NCBI GenBank assembly: GCA_036897485.1
Contig: JAYMTF010000258.1
Span: forward strand, 1 to 42,297
DNA from: Pelargonium nanum
Lineage: Eukaryota > Streptophyta > Magnoliopsida > Geraniales > Geraniaceae
Length of the DNA stretch: 42,297 bases
Direction: 5' to 3'
The number at the start of each line of letters is the position of its first letter. Within the stretch, counting starts at the first letter, position 1. A program made the position numbers and the translations under genes. The notes under the pieces are model-generated. The model was not told the DNA's origin, made no database searches, and worked only from the letters and a program-made list of their open reading frames with translations. Positions 1 to 11,739 of this stretch are shown piece by piece.

Positions 1-3000
1 TGAAAGCTGTCTAACCATGCCGCCTAAAGCTCCACCAGTCTCTGCCGCTACAACAACCTGACAAGACATGTAACGAAACATAAGACAATGAGTACATAAA
101 TTTTCTTGCCACTAAGTTGAGACAACTGAAAAAGGGAATTAAAAAATATATTTACAGCTCTATGATGCAACCGAACTCCAGCTGGGACGATGCTATTTGC
201 GCCAACAGAATCAGGCATCTTAATCAAAGTAGACATCTGTTTGCCACTAGGGGTTGCCTCTGCCCCACGATCCCTGTCCGGCAGTTCAACTTCTCCATTA
301 ACTTGTCGTGCCTTTGCAGCAGCTAATGTAGCACTAATAGCCTCAGCTTCTGCAGCAGATGCTTCAACTAAATATTCAACTCCTTTGCTCAATCTTCTGC
401 ACAATAGTCAATAGTCCATATTTAATCATCTCTTCATATGAATTGCGATAACCTACTACCCAAAAAAAAAAAGGTGGTTGCTATTTTACCGAGCTCCTGG
501 TAGCAGCGCATTTTCAGTGCTTATATCAGTATACATGTCACCATTAACAGGGGGAGCTACTGGATTTCCTAGCACAACTGATCCATCGGGAGCAGCTTCA
601 GGCACTGTCTGTCTCGTCCTTTCATCAACAAATGCATACCTTCCAGGCGGCAACCGCCCTGCTGGTTGATTGGACGCGGCAGCTGCAGCTGCATGAGAAG
701 CGGCAGTTGTCGTTTCAGCAGCGGCTAAATCTTCAGCAACAAGTAGGTCATCAAGCAAAACCCCTACAGCATCAAGCAAAACATGTCAAACTAAAACTCG
801 ACCACAAAATGAATACCATTTTGCCAAATTTGAAAATAGAACGCTTTGAGACATGAGCAACAAATAATGAGATTACTCCATCATAACTAGAGAACATTTG
901 CAGTACAGTCAGTCTCAGGAACTTAAGTACTAAACAAATGGTTGAATTAAGCAAATATCTTGTTATGACAACATATGCATTAGATCTAGTGAAATATACA
1001 ACATTTATGGTGCATATCCAATATCATATCCCAGGCTGATCTTTGAAGTAATTAATTATTATGTTCCTCATAAAATTTCATACTCCCTTGAATTGTTTCA
1101 AAACTTCCCACTTAACGGTAGACAAAATCCAAAATCTAGAGTTCAAATTATGCCTTCACTAGAGAAATTCTAACTATGGCCTCTAAAATATCGATGCTAC
1201 ATGTCTCAAATCCAAAATATCTAAAGCTACAGAATATACTGATACTAGCCTGTTTTACAATTAAATATGATAAATCAAACCAAATCCTGCAAATAAGACA
1301 ATGGATTAAGTCATGCATGCCCCTAAATATATCATAATACAATCAAATTACCCTGGTGAAGAACTTTGTTACCAGAATTAGATTTAGTATCATGCTACAT
1401 TATGATCAACATTCAATGAAATTACGTTAAATCATCAGAACTCGATGAAACATGCAACTCAATGAAGGTTGATTGTCACCACATTTGAAATAGGATGGAC
1501 AAATGCATCAAGATGACTTCTTCAAAACTGGACTGATCTCTTACCACCACGTAAACCACCATAGATAAATATTAAGTCGCCAACTGCAGCTGCTGCATGC
1601 CTACACCGCCTTGTCAACTCAACTGCAGCATCTCCACCTGCTGCATCAGCACTATATCTGCCTGTCCTAGGGGTAGTAACAACAGACTTTGTATCACACC
1701 AAACGCCTGCTGCAGTATCCAACACTACAGACAGGATATACAGAATAAATAAGTTAAGATGTCCAAAATGCGACAGTTGGATAACGCAACACTAAACATT
1801 AATTATTATTGTAACTTCCATCCTCGTTATTAAGAAGTGATATTCCATTAAAGCACCAAGGGGCACAAAAAGAAGATTATTGTATAATAAAAATAATACA
1901 CATAAGGCCACACCACCTGACCAATCCCAAGAGGTTAAAAAAAAATCAATCTTAGGATCAGGATTAAGGCCAAAAATCTAAAATCCTTCTGACTACTAGT
2001 GTTTGAAACCATTATCCTGCAGAATTCTTTATTTTTTTCTCTTTTGCTCAGACCAAAGGGAGAAATTTGTTTAGAATTTGAGAAATTGATAGGAAGCATG
2101 CAGGATAATAAACACAATCACTTGAAAATTACATTAAGCCTGTATTTTCAGCATCATTATGTTGATTTTACATAATGTTATTGATCCTCCAAACATGTAA
2201 AGTAGGAGAGAGAGAAATGTTCAATGCTAAAATTCAGACAAAGAAAACTCCAACGAATTTTGGAACAAACAAAAGAGGAAGCAACAAGCATGGCACTCTT
2301 CTTAGTGGACAGTAGGAGAATACAGCACAAAAAAAAATCGGAGATTGACGTATACATAGTATCACTAATGAAGATAGCTATAGAAGAAAACGGTAAATAA
2401 ACAACATAATCAAGTACCTGCAACACTCGATGAATCTTCAACCATGCGTCCACCACCAAGTGCGCCCCCAGACACATGCAGTCGTGCATTAACAAAAACC
2501 TAGATAGCATGAACTTCAATCTTCCATAACTAGAGAGTCCAACAAATGGAGAAAATAAAAAGGAAACAAAAACTCACTGCTGCATGTTGATATCTAGGAG
2601 AAGGTGAAACACCAGGAGCAATAGCCCATTCCCACCGGCCATCCCTATGTTTAGCAAGTCCATATGCACTTGCCAATGGCTGGCAAGCAAGAACAAATAA
2701 ACACGTCAACGACTCTCATCCTATTAGAGTAAAAGGCCAAAATAAATATTGCCATACAGCTATCGAGTATTAATAGGTAAATATTACCCCACTTCAGTAG
2801 AGAGGGATGAGAAGTTTTCAAAATGGAAGACACTTAAAATGAGTGTTATAGACAGAAAATAAAGGCTTAAATCCCTCGAGAAAAGTCATCTAATCGAAAA
2901 TTACTATTCTCCAATTCAGCCCAATAATATGCACATGCCAATAGATGATTATTTTGCGCAGGATCCTAATGCTCTTAAAAAAGTTTCATTTTGCACATAA

Positions 3001-4875
3001 AAGAATTTATCCCCTGCAAAATATTTTAATTTTTCTTTAACGACCCTATTATTTATTCTAGTGCCCAGTTGATTATTTTTTAACATACCGCACTGTTTGC
3101 ATCCCTTCCTCCACAAAGCAAGAGGAGACCATCAGAGCGAGCACTTGCAGTTGGATACCTAATCAAATATAAGGGAACAATCAAAACATTATGTTATGCT
3201 TAATAGTCTCTAAGGTCAATGGAAGAGAATATGGACAGGTAGAATGATGTGAAGCAAAATAACCATGAAAACATTTTGGAGAACAGAGGAACAGAGCCTA
3301 TTAAGCTAATGGTCGCTGCAATACTTAACAAATAACACAAATCCAAATGTAACATGATCTTGTACAAATTATCATAGACCATGTGACGCTCATATTGAAA
3401 ACTATCGTGCAAAGCAGAGCTTTAAGATGCAATGATTTAATATGAGAGGTAGAAGATTTACATGCATGGAGGTGGACCCTCCCCTTCTGGTTCCAATTTA
3501 CGCCATTCATAAGGTTTAGCAGCAGTGTCCAGGGCCCATACATCAGCCAAAGGCCGCTTCCCTGGAACAACACACGTCATTGTTCATTAATCATCATCAT
3601 TTGCAGACAAATAAGTCCAATGCAGATAGCATGTATTATGGCAAAGGACCTACCATCATTTCCTCCAATACACATAAGATACCTTTGCCCAACCAAAGCC
3701 ATCACATGTCCATAACGGGGCCCTGGTCCAGGACCTTGAACAACAACTCTGCAAGAAAATAAGCATGCATTTAAAAGATGAAACACACACCACCGAAAAA
3801 TGAGCAAGCACTTTCTTCAAGAAACAAACCTATGCCATCGAGGCCGTTGTTGTGTGAGGTCAAGGACATGAAGATCCTCAGCAGACAAACCAGCTGGGCC
3901 AATTCCACCCTGAATGACAACCATAGTTCCAACAGCAGTTGCCACATGCGCCGCCCTTGGCGTGGGTGGTTCTCCAAAGGGAGTGATCCTGCAAATAATT
4001 TCAGTTTAAGCACCAAAAATAACCAAGTATAGCATAAGGTTATACTCAACTGCCCATCCCAATCTTACCTGGACCATTTATTTGTTAACACATCGTAACA
4101 ATGAACATCAGCAGTTGCACCCGCTAGTCCTGTAATTCAAGTAAAACTCCACAAGGTTAGAAAACAAAAAGAGCATAACATCAACAATGTGTACATCCAA
4201 GAAGGAAAATTAACCAAAAACATGCATAGTAAATTAACTGAGATTCACAAAATCTTGGAAATCAACAAAAAAAAACTCATAATTAAGAACTTGCAGGCCA
4301 ATAATAAGAATAAACAATCAATACATGACCCTAAAACAGGTTGGTTCCCAGAAATCTGAAAATCTCCAGAAGTTGCAACCGAAAACCCCAATAATAACAA
4401 TCCAATTAGTGAATCATAGCAACCAAATGATAGACATCATACTTATGCCAGCACTTCCAGCTGATGAAGGAGTCCCCGGCCCCGAAGCCGCAGAATTTCC
4501 CTCCAGCGCAGTAGCACCCCCAAACAAAATCAACCTAGGCCCAATGTACCCAGGCGTCCCCTCCTCCCCAACCGCCGCCACGGACGTTAACGTGTGGCCA
4601 CATCTCGGCCCCGGACCGTCCTCTTTCTTCTCCAGAATCGCATTAACCACCGAATACGTCGGAGCATGTCTTGGCCCAACCACGGGGCTCTGTTGCATCT
4701 GCGCCGCCGCGCCCTGCTGCTGCCCTACCGGAGATCCACCCCCAGTCGCCGCCTGGTCCCCCAGCTGCTCCCCGTCCATACCTCCCGCAGAAGGAGACAA
4801 GCCACGGTCCTCGCTCTGGCTCCGCACCGCCGGATCGTGATCGGCCTCCGGCGACATGGAAGAATCCACATCCAT
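1..4875 (-). CDS. BSL2: BSL2/BSL3-type Ser/Thr phosphatase with Kelch repeats (5' part, runs off left edge)
   Basis: Plant-only fusion of an N-terminal Kelch propeller with a C-terminal PP1-like phosphatase; family members act in brassinosteroid signalling downstream of BSK kinases. Twelve coding exons read in frame on the minus strand: 4443-4875, 4069-4129, 3830-3988, 3654-3748, 3462-3561, 3089-3158, 2578-2679, 2418-2499, 1545-1724, 490-763, 156-396 and 1-57, giving 618 codons. The N-terminus begins MDVDSSM, followed by a Gln/Gly/Pro-rich stretch. Kelch blades show GPRYGHVM, YLMCIGGNDG, LLLLCGGRDANS and FIYGGLRGG; then an Ala-rich segment (ETTTAASHAAAAAAS) and the linker ending GGMVRQLS at the window edge. 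The phosphatase domain lies outside the window. The start is the first ATG of the conserved N-terminus. The leader upstream is rich in CT/GA. The BSL2/3 clade is clear; which of the two is not meaningful outside Brassicaceae. Confidence 0.95.
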
Positions 4876-5540
4876 TTCTCGAACTCCCGCTTCGGAACCC
4901 TAACTTCTCAAAGATCGGAACCAAAATCACCACAAATTCGCATTGCTCCTCAACATTTCGCAAGCTTCCGCAGCAAAAACCAAAAACAAAATCGAAACTC
5001 CAGCTCCGTCGCGAATCGAATAAACCCTAGCAACGACCTCAGATCTCCACTCCGATTCCGAGAAAACGAGAGCCAGAGAATCCGAAAACGACAAACAGCA
5101 ACAACAACCAAAAAAGCACAAAATCGGAGACAATCTCAAAGCCAATACCAAAAAAATCTCCCTCTCTCTCTACAAAATCGAAAATGTGTCACTTTCTCTC
5201 TCTACAATGTGAATTTTTGGCGTATTTTCTTTTCCTTTTTTTGTTTCGTTTCTCTCTCTAAAAGTTTTGATTTACCAGTTAGAGAGAGAGAGAGAGGTGT
5301 GTACGGACGGAGGGGCGGCGTGACTTGTATTGACGGCGGAGAACGGAGTATTTGGGGAACCGGAAAAACCGGAAACGAGTATAGGCATTAACATTAATCA
5401 CCGGTTCCTATTTCTACGGAGTTTTGCCCTTTCCCGGTTAAAGAGGGGCGTGTGTGCGGGACGCGCGAGGCGCGAGTGCGGAACACTGACGTCAATTAAT
5501 GCGCAGTATATATATATATATTTTAGTTAAATAAAAATAA
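4876..5540 (-). promoter_or_regulatory. Leader and promoter region of the BSL gene
   Basis: Upstream flank of the BSL start codon. It holds a telo-box-like AAACCCTAG at about 5023, pyrimidine-rich stretches on the plus strand at 5156-5215, a GA microsatellite at 5280-5297 and a GC-rich block at 5440-5490, followed by a TA run at 5505-5521. GA/CT-rich leaders are common in plant genes. No single TATA box could be assigned. Confidence 0.5.
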
Positions 5541-6549
5541 GGATATTTTGAATCAAACATTTCATCTACACTCCCTTAATTTTAGTGGTGGCAGGATATT
5601 TTATTTTGTGTGTTGTTATTTGAATTTTAGTTTATTTCAATATATATTGTACTAATATTTATCTTAAAATTCTGATTCATCTCCTAAAAGTATATTTCAA
5701 CTTATGAACTATTTTAACTTGTTACATAAATAACCATATATTTGTTGGGATAAATTTTATGCCCAATTTGAATCATATAACATTAAAATGCTTTTTATGT
5801 TTGATCTAAAATAAGCGACATGTTGTCACCAAGACAGGTTAGGCCAAATGGTTAAGCACTTCGGATTTTTTTTGAAGTCTCAGGTTCGAGTCTCTGATAT
5901 GAAGCACAATTGATTAAAAAAAAGTGAGGTGGAGATTTTGGTCACCCGCAGCCGTTTGAATCTATGATATATTGATACCAACCCGAACAACTTAAACTTC
6001 TTTCGGGTTAGATTAAGGCTAAACCATCTCAACCAAAACCCGAACTGTCACACAAACAATCATGGCATGTTTTACAATCTAAATACACTAACGAATTAGC
6101 ATACATAAACAGAGCTGCCAATTAAGAACTCACTGAGCACTCAAAATTAGACTCACATTTTTCCGAGTTCGGATGACAATCCGCACACCTCTTATGTAAA
6201 ACCCACAGCCTGAAATGCACAACCTGCAAGAACCCACACCTTTTGCGTGTCGGTTTCTTTCAAACCGAAAACCAAACGCTCAAAACTGCTGATATACTGT
6301 ATATCATCTCTAATATAGGTCTCTGGACAAAAAAACTATCAATCCAATCTAAAATTTTCATGTCATGAAGTAAACAGCTAAAGACAACAAAATGAACATA
6401 CATAGCATTCTCCAAAACCAACAAATTGCAATCACCTACACAAGGTTGTGCTTGAGCCACACATACATATATGTATATGTATGTGTGTGTATATAACATC
6501 AAGAGTAAGAGCAAGGTACCAGTTCCGCAACTAATTTCCAGCAGATGCT
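5541..6549. other. Intergenic DNA between LSG1 3' end and BSL promoter
   Basis: AT-rich. Apart from the SINE-like sequence and a following stretch with CCCGAAC/GGGTT words (5940-6060), only the putative 3' UTR of LSG1 (about 6250-6549) and a short TA/TG microsatellite at 6461-6495 are visible. No further gene is seen. Confidence 0.5.
5822..5935 (+). mobile_element. tRNA-derived SINE-like sequence
   Basis: An A-box-like TAGGCCAAATGGTTAAGC (about 5840) is followed 43 bases later by a near-perfect B box GGTTCGAGTCT (5883-5893). The spacing fits a tRNA-type internal Pol III promoter. The sequence does not fold as a complete tRNA with an acceptor stem, and an A-rich stretch follows at 5914. This suggests a SINE head or a decayed tRNA-Ser/Leu-like pseudogene. 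No target duplication was found. Confidence 0.45.
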
Positions 6550-9500
6550 TCATGCGTCTACAGGACCGGTATTTGCTGCTTTCTGGTAAACTCTTATTAT
6601 TGGCATTCCATCACCATTGTCGTTCCCAACTCTCCACGTTCGATCTTTTTTCCTCTGAGGCTTCTTGTGCTGTTTATGCGCTGCTTTCGGCTTCTTAACA
6701 GTGGTCTTCTGGGAAGAAGCAATTCCATTGGCCATATCAAACGAATTCAAATCATCCAGAACATCCTCTAGAACAGGAGCAGCAGCACTATCATTTTCAT
6801 TTTCTCTGGAGCTCTCAATACCATCGAGAGAACCAGAATCCTGAGTTTCAGGTAACGAGCTAGTCCCATCATCAATATCATCATCGTCGTCATCTTCATC
6901 AATAAGACCATCATCACCAGACATTCCCGGAGGCATTTCATAATGAGGAAGCTTCCCGTCGATATAATCCTTCAGAATTTGGCGAGCGGCTTTAGTTTCA
7001 TCAGGCAGGCCACTGGAGGCAACATACCCACGAGAGGCACAGTAAGCCCTAAGAAGCTCTGCTGCATGAGGAGGACGGTTTTGAGGCTCGTAAGGCTTGG
7101 GCTTTGGCAAACTGATCTTGTAGATCTCCTCAATGACACGTCGTGGGACTTTATTCGCCACAATCTGTACGGCCTCCCTCTTCTCGGTCATCCTATCAAT
7201 TGGCAACACCCCAGAAGCAATCATATCGAATCTCGAGCTTGAAAAAGATGGAAATACCAACCCGGGGCAATCACAAAGAGTGAGTTTATCTTCTATGATA
7301 TCAAACGTTTGGAAATGCTTTGTCTTCCCTGGAGTATGAGTCACGCCAGTCCGTTTCTGGCATAGCAAAGCGTTGATTGTCGAGCTCTTCCCCACGTTGG
7401 GATACCCAACGAATCCCACCATTACTTTCTTGGACGCTGAAATTCCCGAAACGTTTGAATTCCTGGATTCAACCTCCGACGAACTCGTGGCATGGGAGTA
7501 TGACTTTCCTCCCATTTTGGCTATATCTTCTGCCTCGTGCTGTAAACGGGCCAAAAGCTCATCTCTCCCGTATACTTTTGTATCAACATCATCTGTTGCA
7601 TGCAACGTGCTAAGTGTTTCAGATTCGGTGTTCTGCTTCCCTTCTACAGCAGCAAAAGCTGCTTTAGCTGACCAGAACAGAAACAGAATGTTGTGGAGAC
7701 GGAAGTACTCGGCCCATTTTTCCCTGCAAATGATGCCACCATATGAAAATCGAGAATTTTAAGAGGCTACAAAAAATTTATTAGCAACAGTAGGGTTTTG
7801 ATAAAGAAGACACCTACCGGACAGAGAGTGGTAAAAGGTCCGCCTTGTTAACAAGAAGCATCGTTCTTTTGTGCTTGTCAACCTCTCGTACATATGCCTA
7901 TGTCACGAAAAAAATTAATCAATGATCATCACGATCACCCTCTGTAATTAATAGAATTATGAACACTTTTTTCCTCCAATGACACACACAAAAACAAGTT
8001 TTTTTAGTTTATCATTTTCTACATTAAAATGTCCTCACTCCCCTGAATATAAGCTTATACTCCATCCGGCCCAAAATGAGTAACCATTTTCTCTAAAAAG
8101 ATATGCCCCAAAATGAGTGTCTACTTTCATTTTTTGGTCAGTTAGTTATGCTTGGATAACCAGTAATACCCTAAGACAAGTCTTAACTAATTTAAGCTTA
8201 AATTTTACAAAAATGGAAATGTAGACACTCATTTAGGACAAAGAGAGTATTTTAGTTTCCACAAGATTTGATCAAATGTCCAAATTACCTCACTTCATGC
8301 AATGATTGTCAGCGAAATAAGTGCAAATACTGATATTCAATGCAATGCATATAAAAGCTGCAGTCTCATCACATATTAGTCGCATCGAAGGGATGAAAAA
8401 AAAATGAGGCAACAAGCAACACTGGAATTGAACCGTGAAGAGTGATTGTATTGGATGGATGCTCTACTATCTTGGAAATCCTTGCATCGATTCTCAACAA
8501 AAATCATATCATATTACTCTATACTAAAATACAAGTATATCACCCTGTTCTAAACAAGAGATTAAATGCATTACCTCCAAATCGGGGCAACGGTAAAACA
8601 ATGGATCCCGAGCGTCAACAACCATTACAACCTTCATAGAACAGAAGATTATCAGCATTTCCTTAAAGTAGATCAAATAGCAGAACAGGAAAGATTTATC
8701 ATGTGCATCTATAGAAAAACAATAACCATTATATATATGTGTGTATGTGCATGCGAGCGTATGTGTGTGTGCGTGAGAGAGAGAGCATAAAAAACAATAA
8801 TAAAAAATGAACTGCTAAGTATGAATATGAGGTACCAACGCCAACATCAAGAAATTTCCAACATCCTTAAACTTATAGTAGGGATTAGCCTGGAACCTAG
8901 ATCATATGCTGCCCACATATGTGATGGGAGGGATCAAGTAATGAGGAATGCTGACCCTAGGGATTTGGCTAGGAGTTTTTATTGAAGCATGACAACAGCC
9001 AAAATGTATATGGAAGGAAAATATTACTCCCTCCGTCCCAAAATAATTCCCCACTTTCTCTATAAAAAAAAAATTCCCCCAAAACTACTATCCACTTTCT
9101 ATTTTGGTTAGTTAGTTATGCATGAACTACCAACAATATCTTTAAGATAAGCTGGATAGAACCCCTTGAATTTGTTACAACAATAGCATATAAGGGTATA
9201 AAAGAAAAAAACTTAACATTAGCTAACTTATCCTAAATCTTCATACACAAAAGAAAAAGAGAGAGGAAAGTAGACATTTATGGACGGAGGGAGTATAATA
9301 AAGGAGTTCATGATAAGATGAAATATAAAATTGTCAAAGTGATAATTCAATCAATTTATTGTGCAAATAACAATTACAGAAACACAGAGAACTATATATA
9401 TATATATATATATTCATAAGAAAGGCACCAAGCTGTTACCAAATGACTGCGTTCAACCACACGCCAAAGTTGTCTCCAGATATCCAGGTTCTTCTCAAAT

Positions 9501-11577
9501 GGAGTGAGAACAAGCTTCTCATTTTCCTCGAGTCTGCAACATACACAGATATACGAGTCAAAAAGTCACCAATCCTACCAAACTGATTTCTGCTCATACG
9601 CAGAGCAGTGCACAATAAAATGAACAGAGAAGCAACATTTTCACTTGTCTCATACTCCAACACTCAAACAACTAACCTCGCAAGATTCCGTCGCCATATA
9701 AGAAAAGCTTTCCATTCATTGTCATGAAGCTCATCCTTACTCATTTCAGGTGTCCATGGAGGTCTACAGAAAAACAAAAATTTAAACACTAATAACCACA
9801 TAAAGAAGACTTGGTTGGGAACCTAACTTGACAAGTGAAGAAGACAAACCTGCGTGGAATATAGAGGCTGCCAGCATGCCGTGCCTCTTCCTTCTTCTGT
9901 TGCACTCTCTTTTCCTCGGGAGTCATCGCAATGGTGCTAGAGCTTCCTTCCCTACACAAATGCAATATTCATAGGAGCAAAAATAATCAACAAAAAACAC
10001 GTCGATGGTGGTGAGACACAAAATTAGTTTCTGCTCATTCTTCTGGCAGTTTCCCATATAATTCAAAGCTATGTTATTTACAAAACTGATGAGAAATTGA
10101 ATTATTCCACCTAATCCTTTCCATAACCCAACTGCTATTTTCGGTGCATATAAGGTATATAAACACAAATGTTGGCTATGCTCTATCTTCTGGAAGTTGT
10201 ACATATGATTCAAAGCTATGTTATCTACAAAAGGGTGAGTAATTAGTAATTACATGATTCTATCTAATCATTTTTAGAACCCAACTGCTAATTTTCAGTG
10301 CGCCTAAGGTAAAAAAGAACACAAATGTAGTCTTTGTTCAATCTTCTGGCAGTTGTGCATATGATTCAACGGTATGTTATCTGCAAACCCGATGAGTAAT
10401 TGCATGATTCTACCTAATCCTTAAAAAAACACAAATTTAGGATATGTTCTATCTTCTGTCGGCTCTGCATATGATTCAAAGCTATGTTTATTAGCAAAAT
10501 GGATGAGTATTTGCATGATTCTACCGAGTCTAACTGCTGCTTTTTAGTGTATATAACGTAAGGAAATTAGTCCATGTTCTATCTTACAGCAGTTGTGCAT
10601 ATGATAGAAAGCTATGTTATCTGCAAACCCGATGAGTAATTGCATGATACTACCTAATCCATATATAAACACAAATTTAGGCTATGTTCTATCTTCTGTC
10701 AGCTCAGCATATGATTCAAATCTTTTTTTTTTTTTTTGAAATATGATTCAAATCAATGTTTATTAGCAAATGGATGAGTATTATTTGCGTGATTCTACCG
10801 AGTCCAACTGCTACTTTTCAGTGTATATAACGTAAGGAAATTAGTCCATTTTATCTGCAAACCCGATGAGTAATTGCATGTTTCTACCAAATCCCTTCCA
10901 AAACCAGCTACTAATTTTCAGTTCATACAACATAAATTTCAATTTCCAATACTCCATTGCACAGACAAAAAAAAATACCCATTTCAGAAACAATATTCAC
11001 AAGCAACTTCCAATCACCCAAAAAAACATAAGCAGAAACAGAAGCTCCCAATCTCTACCCTAATAACAACTCAACAACCAAACAATCAACCAAAAAACAA
11101 ACAGCAAACCAAACGACATGACAATTTCTAGGTAACATACAGATTGATGGAGAGGCTAGGCACAAACTGGCTACTAATTTTCAATTCATATACCATAAAT
11201 TTCAATTTCCAAGTCCATTTCAGAAGCAATTTTCACAAGCACCTTCAAATCACCCAAACAAAAAGCAAAAACAGAAACAGAAACTCCCAATTTCTAACCT
11301 AATATCAATTCAACAACCAAACAATCAACCAAAAAAAACATTTCTAGGTAACATACAGATTGATGAGGAGGTTTGGCACGGACTGGCCGTCGGAGAAGAA
11401 GCGCTCGGTCTCGTCGGCCTTCTGGATGACGGCGTCGATGTCGTTAACGTCGGTGACGGACTCGAGGACCTTGTGCTGGCTCTTGTAAAATCGGCCCTTA
11501 TCTTTGGACTGGTTAATCATCTGGTTGTGGTGCTTCACCAGAGACCTACCGAGAGCGGTCTTGTCGTTCTTCACCAT
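6550..11577 (-). CDS. LSG1: Large-subunit GTPase LSG1 (60S ribosome export/maturation)
   Basis: Cytoplasmic circularly permuted GTPase; the yeast homologue is needed to release the export adaptor Nmd3 from pre-60S subunits. Seven exons: 11357-11577, 9850-9951, 9677-9763, 9440-9533, 8575-8631, 7818-7897 and 6550-7723, giving 604 residues. The N-terminus MVKNDKTALGRSLVKHHNQM is the family signature, so the start at 11577 is secure. Motif order is permuted: DARDP (174-178), NKAD (G4, 204-207), GYPNVGKSS (G1, 320-328), then DCPG (G3, 365-368). An acidic run (DEDDDDDDIDD) and a Lys-rich tail (KKPKAAHKQHKKPQRKK) close the protein. Length is near that of Arabidopsis LSG1-2. Intron 1 (1405 bp) carries tandem arrays; the introns at 7898-8574 and 8632-9439 each carry a Stowaway MITE. 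Confidence 0.97.
8060..8247. mobile_element. Stowaway-type MITE in an LSG1 intron
   Basis: Ends are CTCCATCCGGCCC on the left and GGACAAAGAGAG on the right, a degraded form of the Stowaway terminal inverted repeat CTCCCTCCGTCCC, flanked by TA dinucleotides (8058-8059, 8248-8249). It is 188 bp. The interior shares the GTTAGTTATGC segment with the second element at 9027-9293, so both come from one family. It lies in the intron between the DARDP and NKAD exons. Confidence 0.8.
9027..9293. mobile_element. Stowaway MITE with intact terminal repeats
   Basis: The left end CTCCCTCCGTCCC and right end GGACGGAGGGAG are inverted repeats, flanked by TA target duplications (9025-9026 and 9294-9295). It is 267 bp, AT-rich and non-coding, as expected for this non-autonomous Tc1/mariner-derived family. 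Located in the LSG1 intron 8632-9439. Confidence 0.92.
9393..9412. repeat. TA microsatellite
   Basis: About ten TA units inside an LSG1 intron, just after the Stowaway element. Confidence 0.9.
10030..10930. repeat. Tandem array in LSG1 intron 1
   Basis: Six to seven diverged units of about 115-130 bp, each containing the words CATATGATTCAAAGCTATGTT, ATGAGTAATTGCATGATTCT, CCTAATCC and CAACTGCTAATTTTCAGTG. A higher-order period of roughly 235 bp is visible between 10400-10640 and 10640-10880. The array lies wholly inside the first LSG1 intron and has no coding potential. Confidence 0.85.
10709..10754. mobile_element. Oligo-T micro-insertion with 14-bp target duplication
   Basis: ATATGATTCAAATC occurs at 10709-10722 and again at 10741-10754. 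Between them is an 18-nt insert of fifteen T followed by GAA. This is what a nearly empty target-primed reverse transcription product on the minus strand would look like: a poly(A) tail plus three element bases. Confidence 0.7.
10915..11357. repeat. 216-bp tandem duplication spanning the LSG1 exon 1/intron 1 border
   Basis: The blocks at about 10915-11165 and 11166-11380 are related. Both contain TTTCAATTTCCAA, CAACCAAACAATCAACC and the splice-donor stretch CTAGGTAACATACAGATTGAT. The true donor (last exon base 11357) therefore has a relic copy at 11141, exactly 216 nt inside the intron. Confidence 0.8.
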
Positions 11578-11596
11578 CTCTCTCGATCTACACCAA

Positions 11597-11605
11597 AAAC
11601 CCTAA
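11597..11605 (+). promoter_or_regulatory. Telo-box in the LSG1 leader
   Basis: AAACCCTAA lies 20 bp upstream of the LSG1 start codon, in a CT-rich leader. Telo-boxes are typical of plant ribosomal-protein and ribosome-biogenesis genes, which fits the LSG1 role. That it acts here is inferred. Confidence 0.6.
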
Positions 11606-11739
11606 CGGAGGTTTTCGCAGAGACGCTATATAGTTTTGGTCGCTAAGGAACTTTTCTGGTGTCGGCTCTCTGGTTCGAAGACGGTGAGAGGAGAGAGTGT
11701 AAGAGAACAACTTCGAAACGATTTCGAGGGTTAGTTATT

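Noticed and set aside
4594-5391. 265-codon plus-strand frame opposite BSL exon 1 and leader
   Set aside because: Arg/Ser/Pro-rich shadow of the GC-rich BSL first exon on the other strand; no domain and no splice or promoter support.
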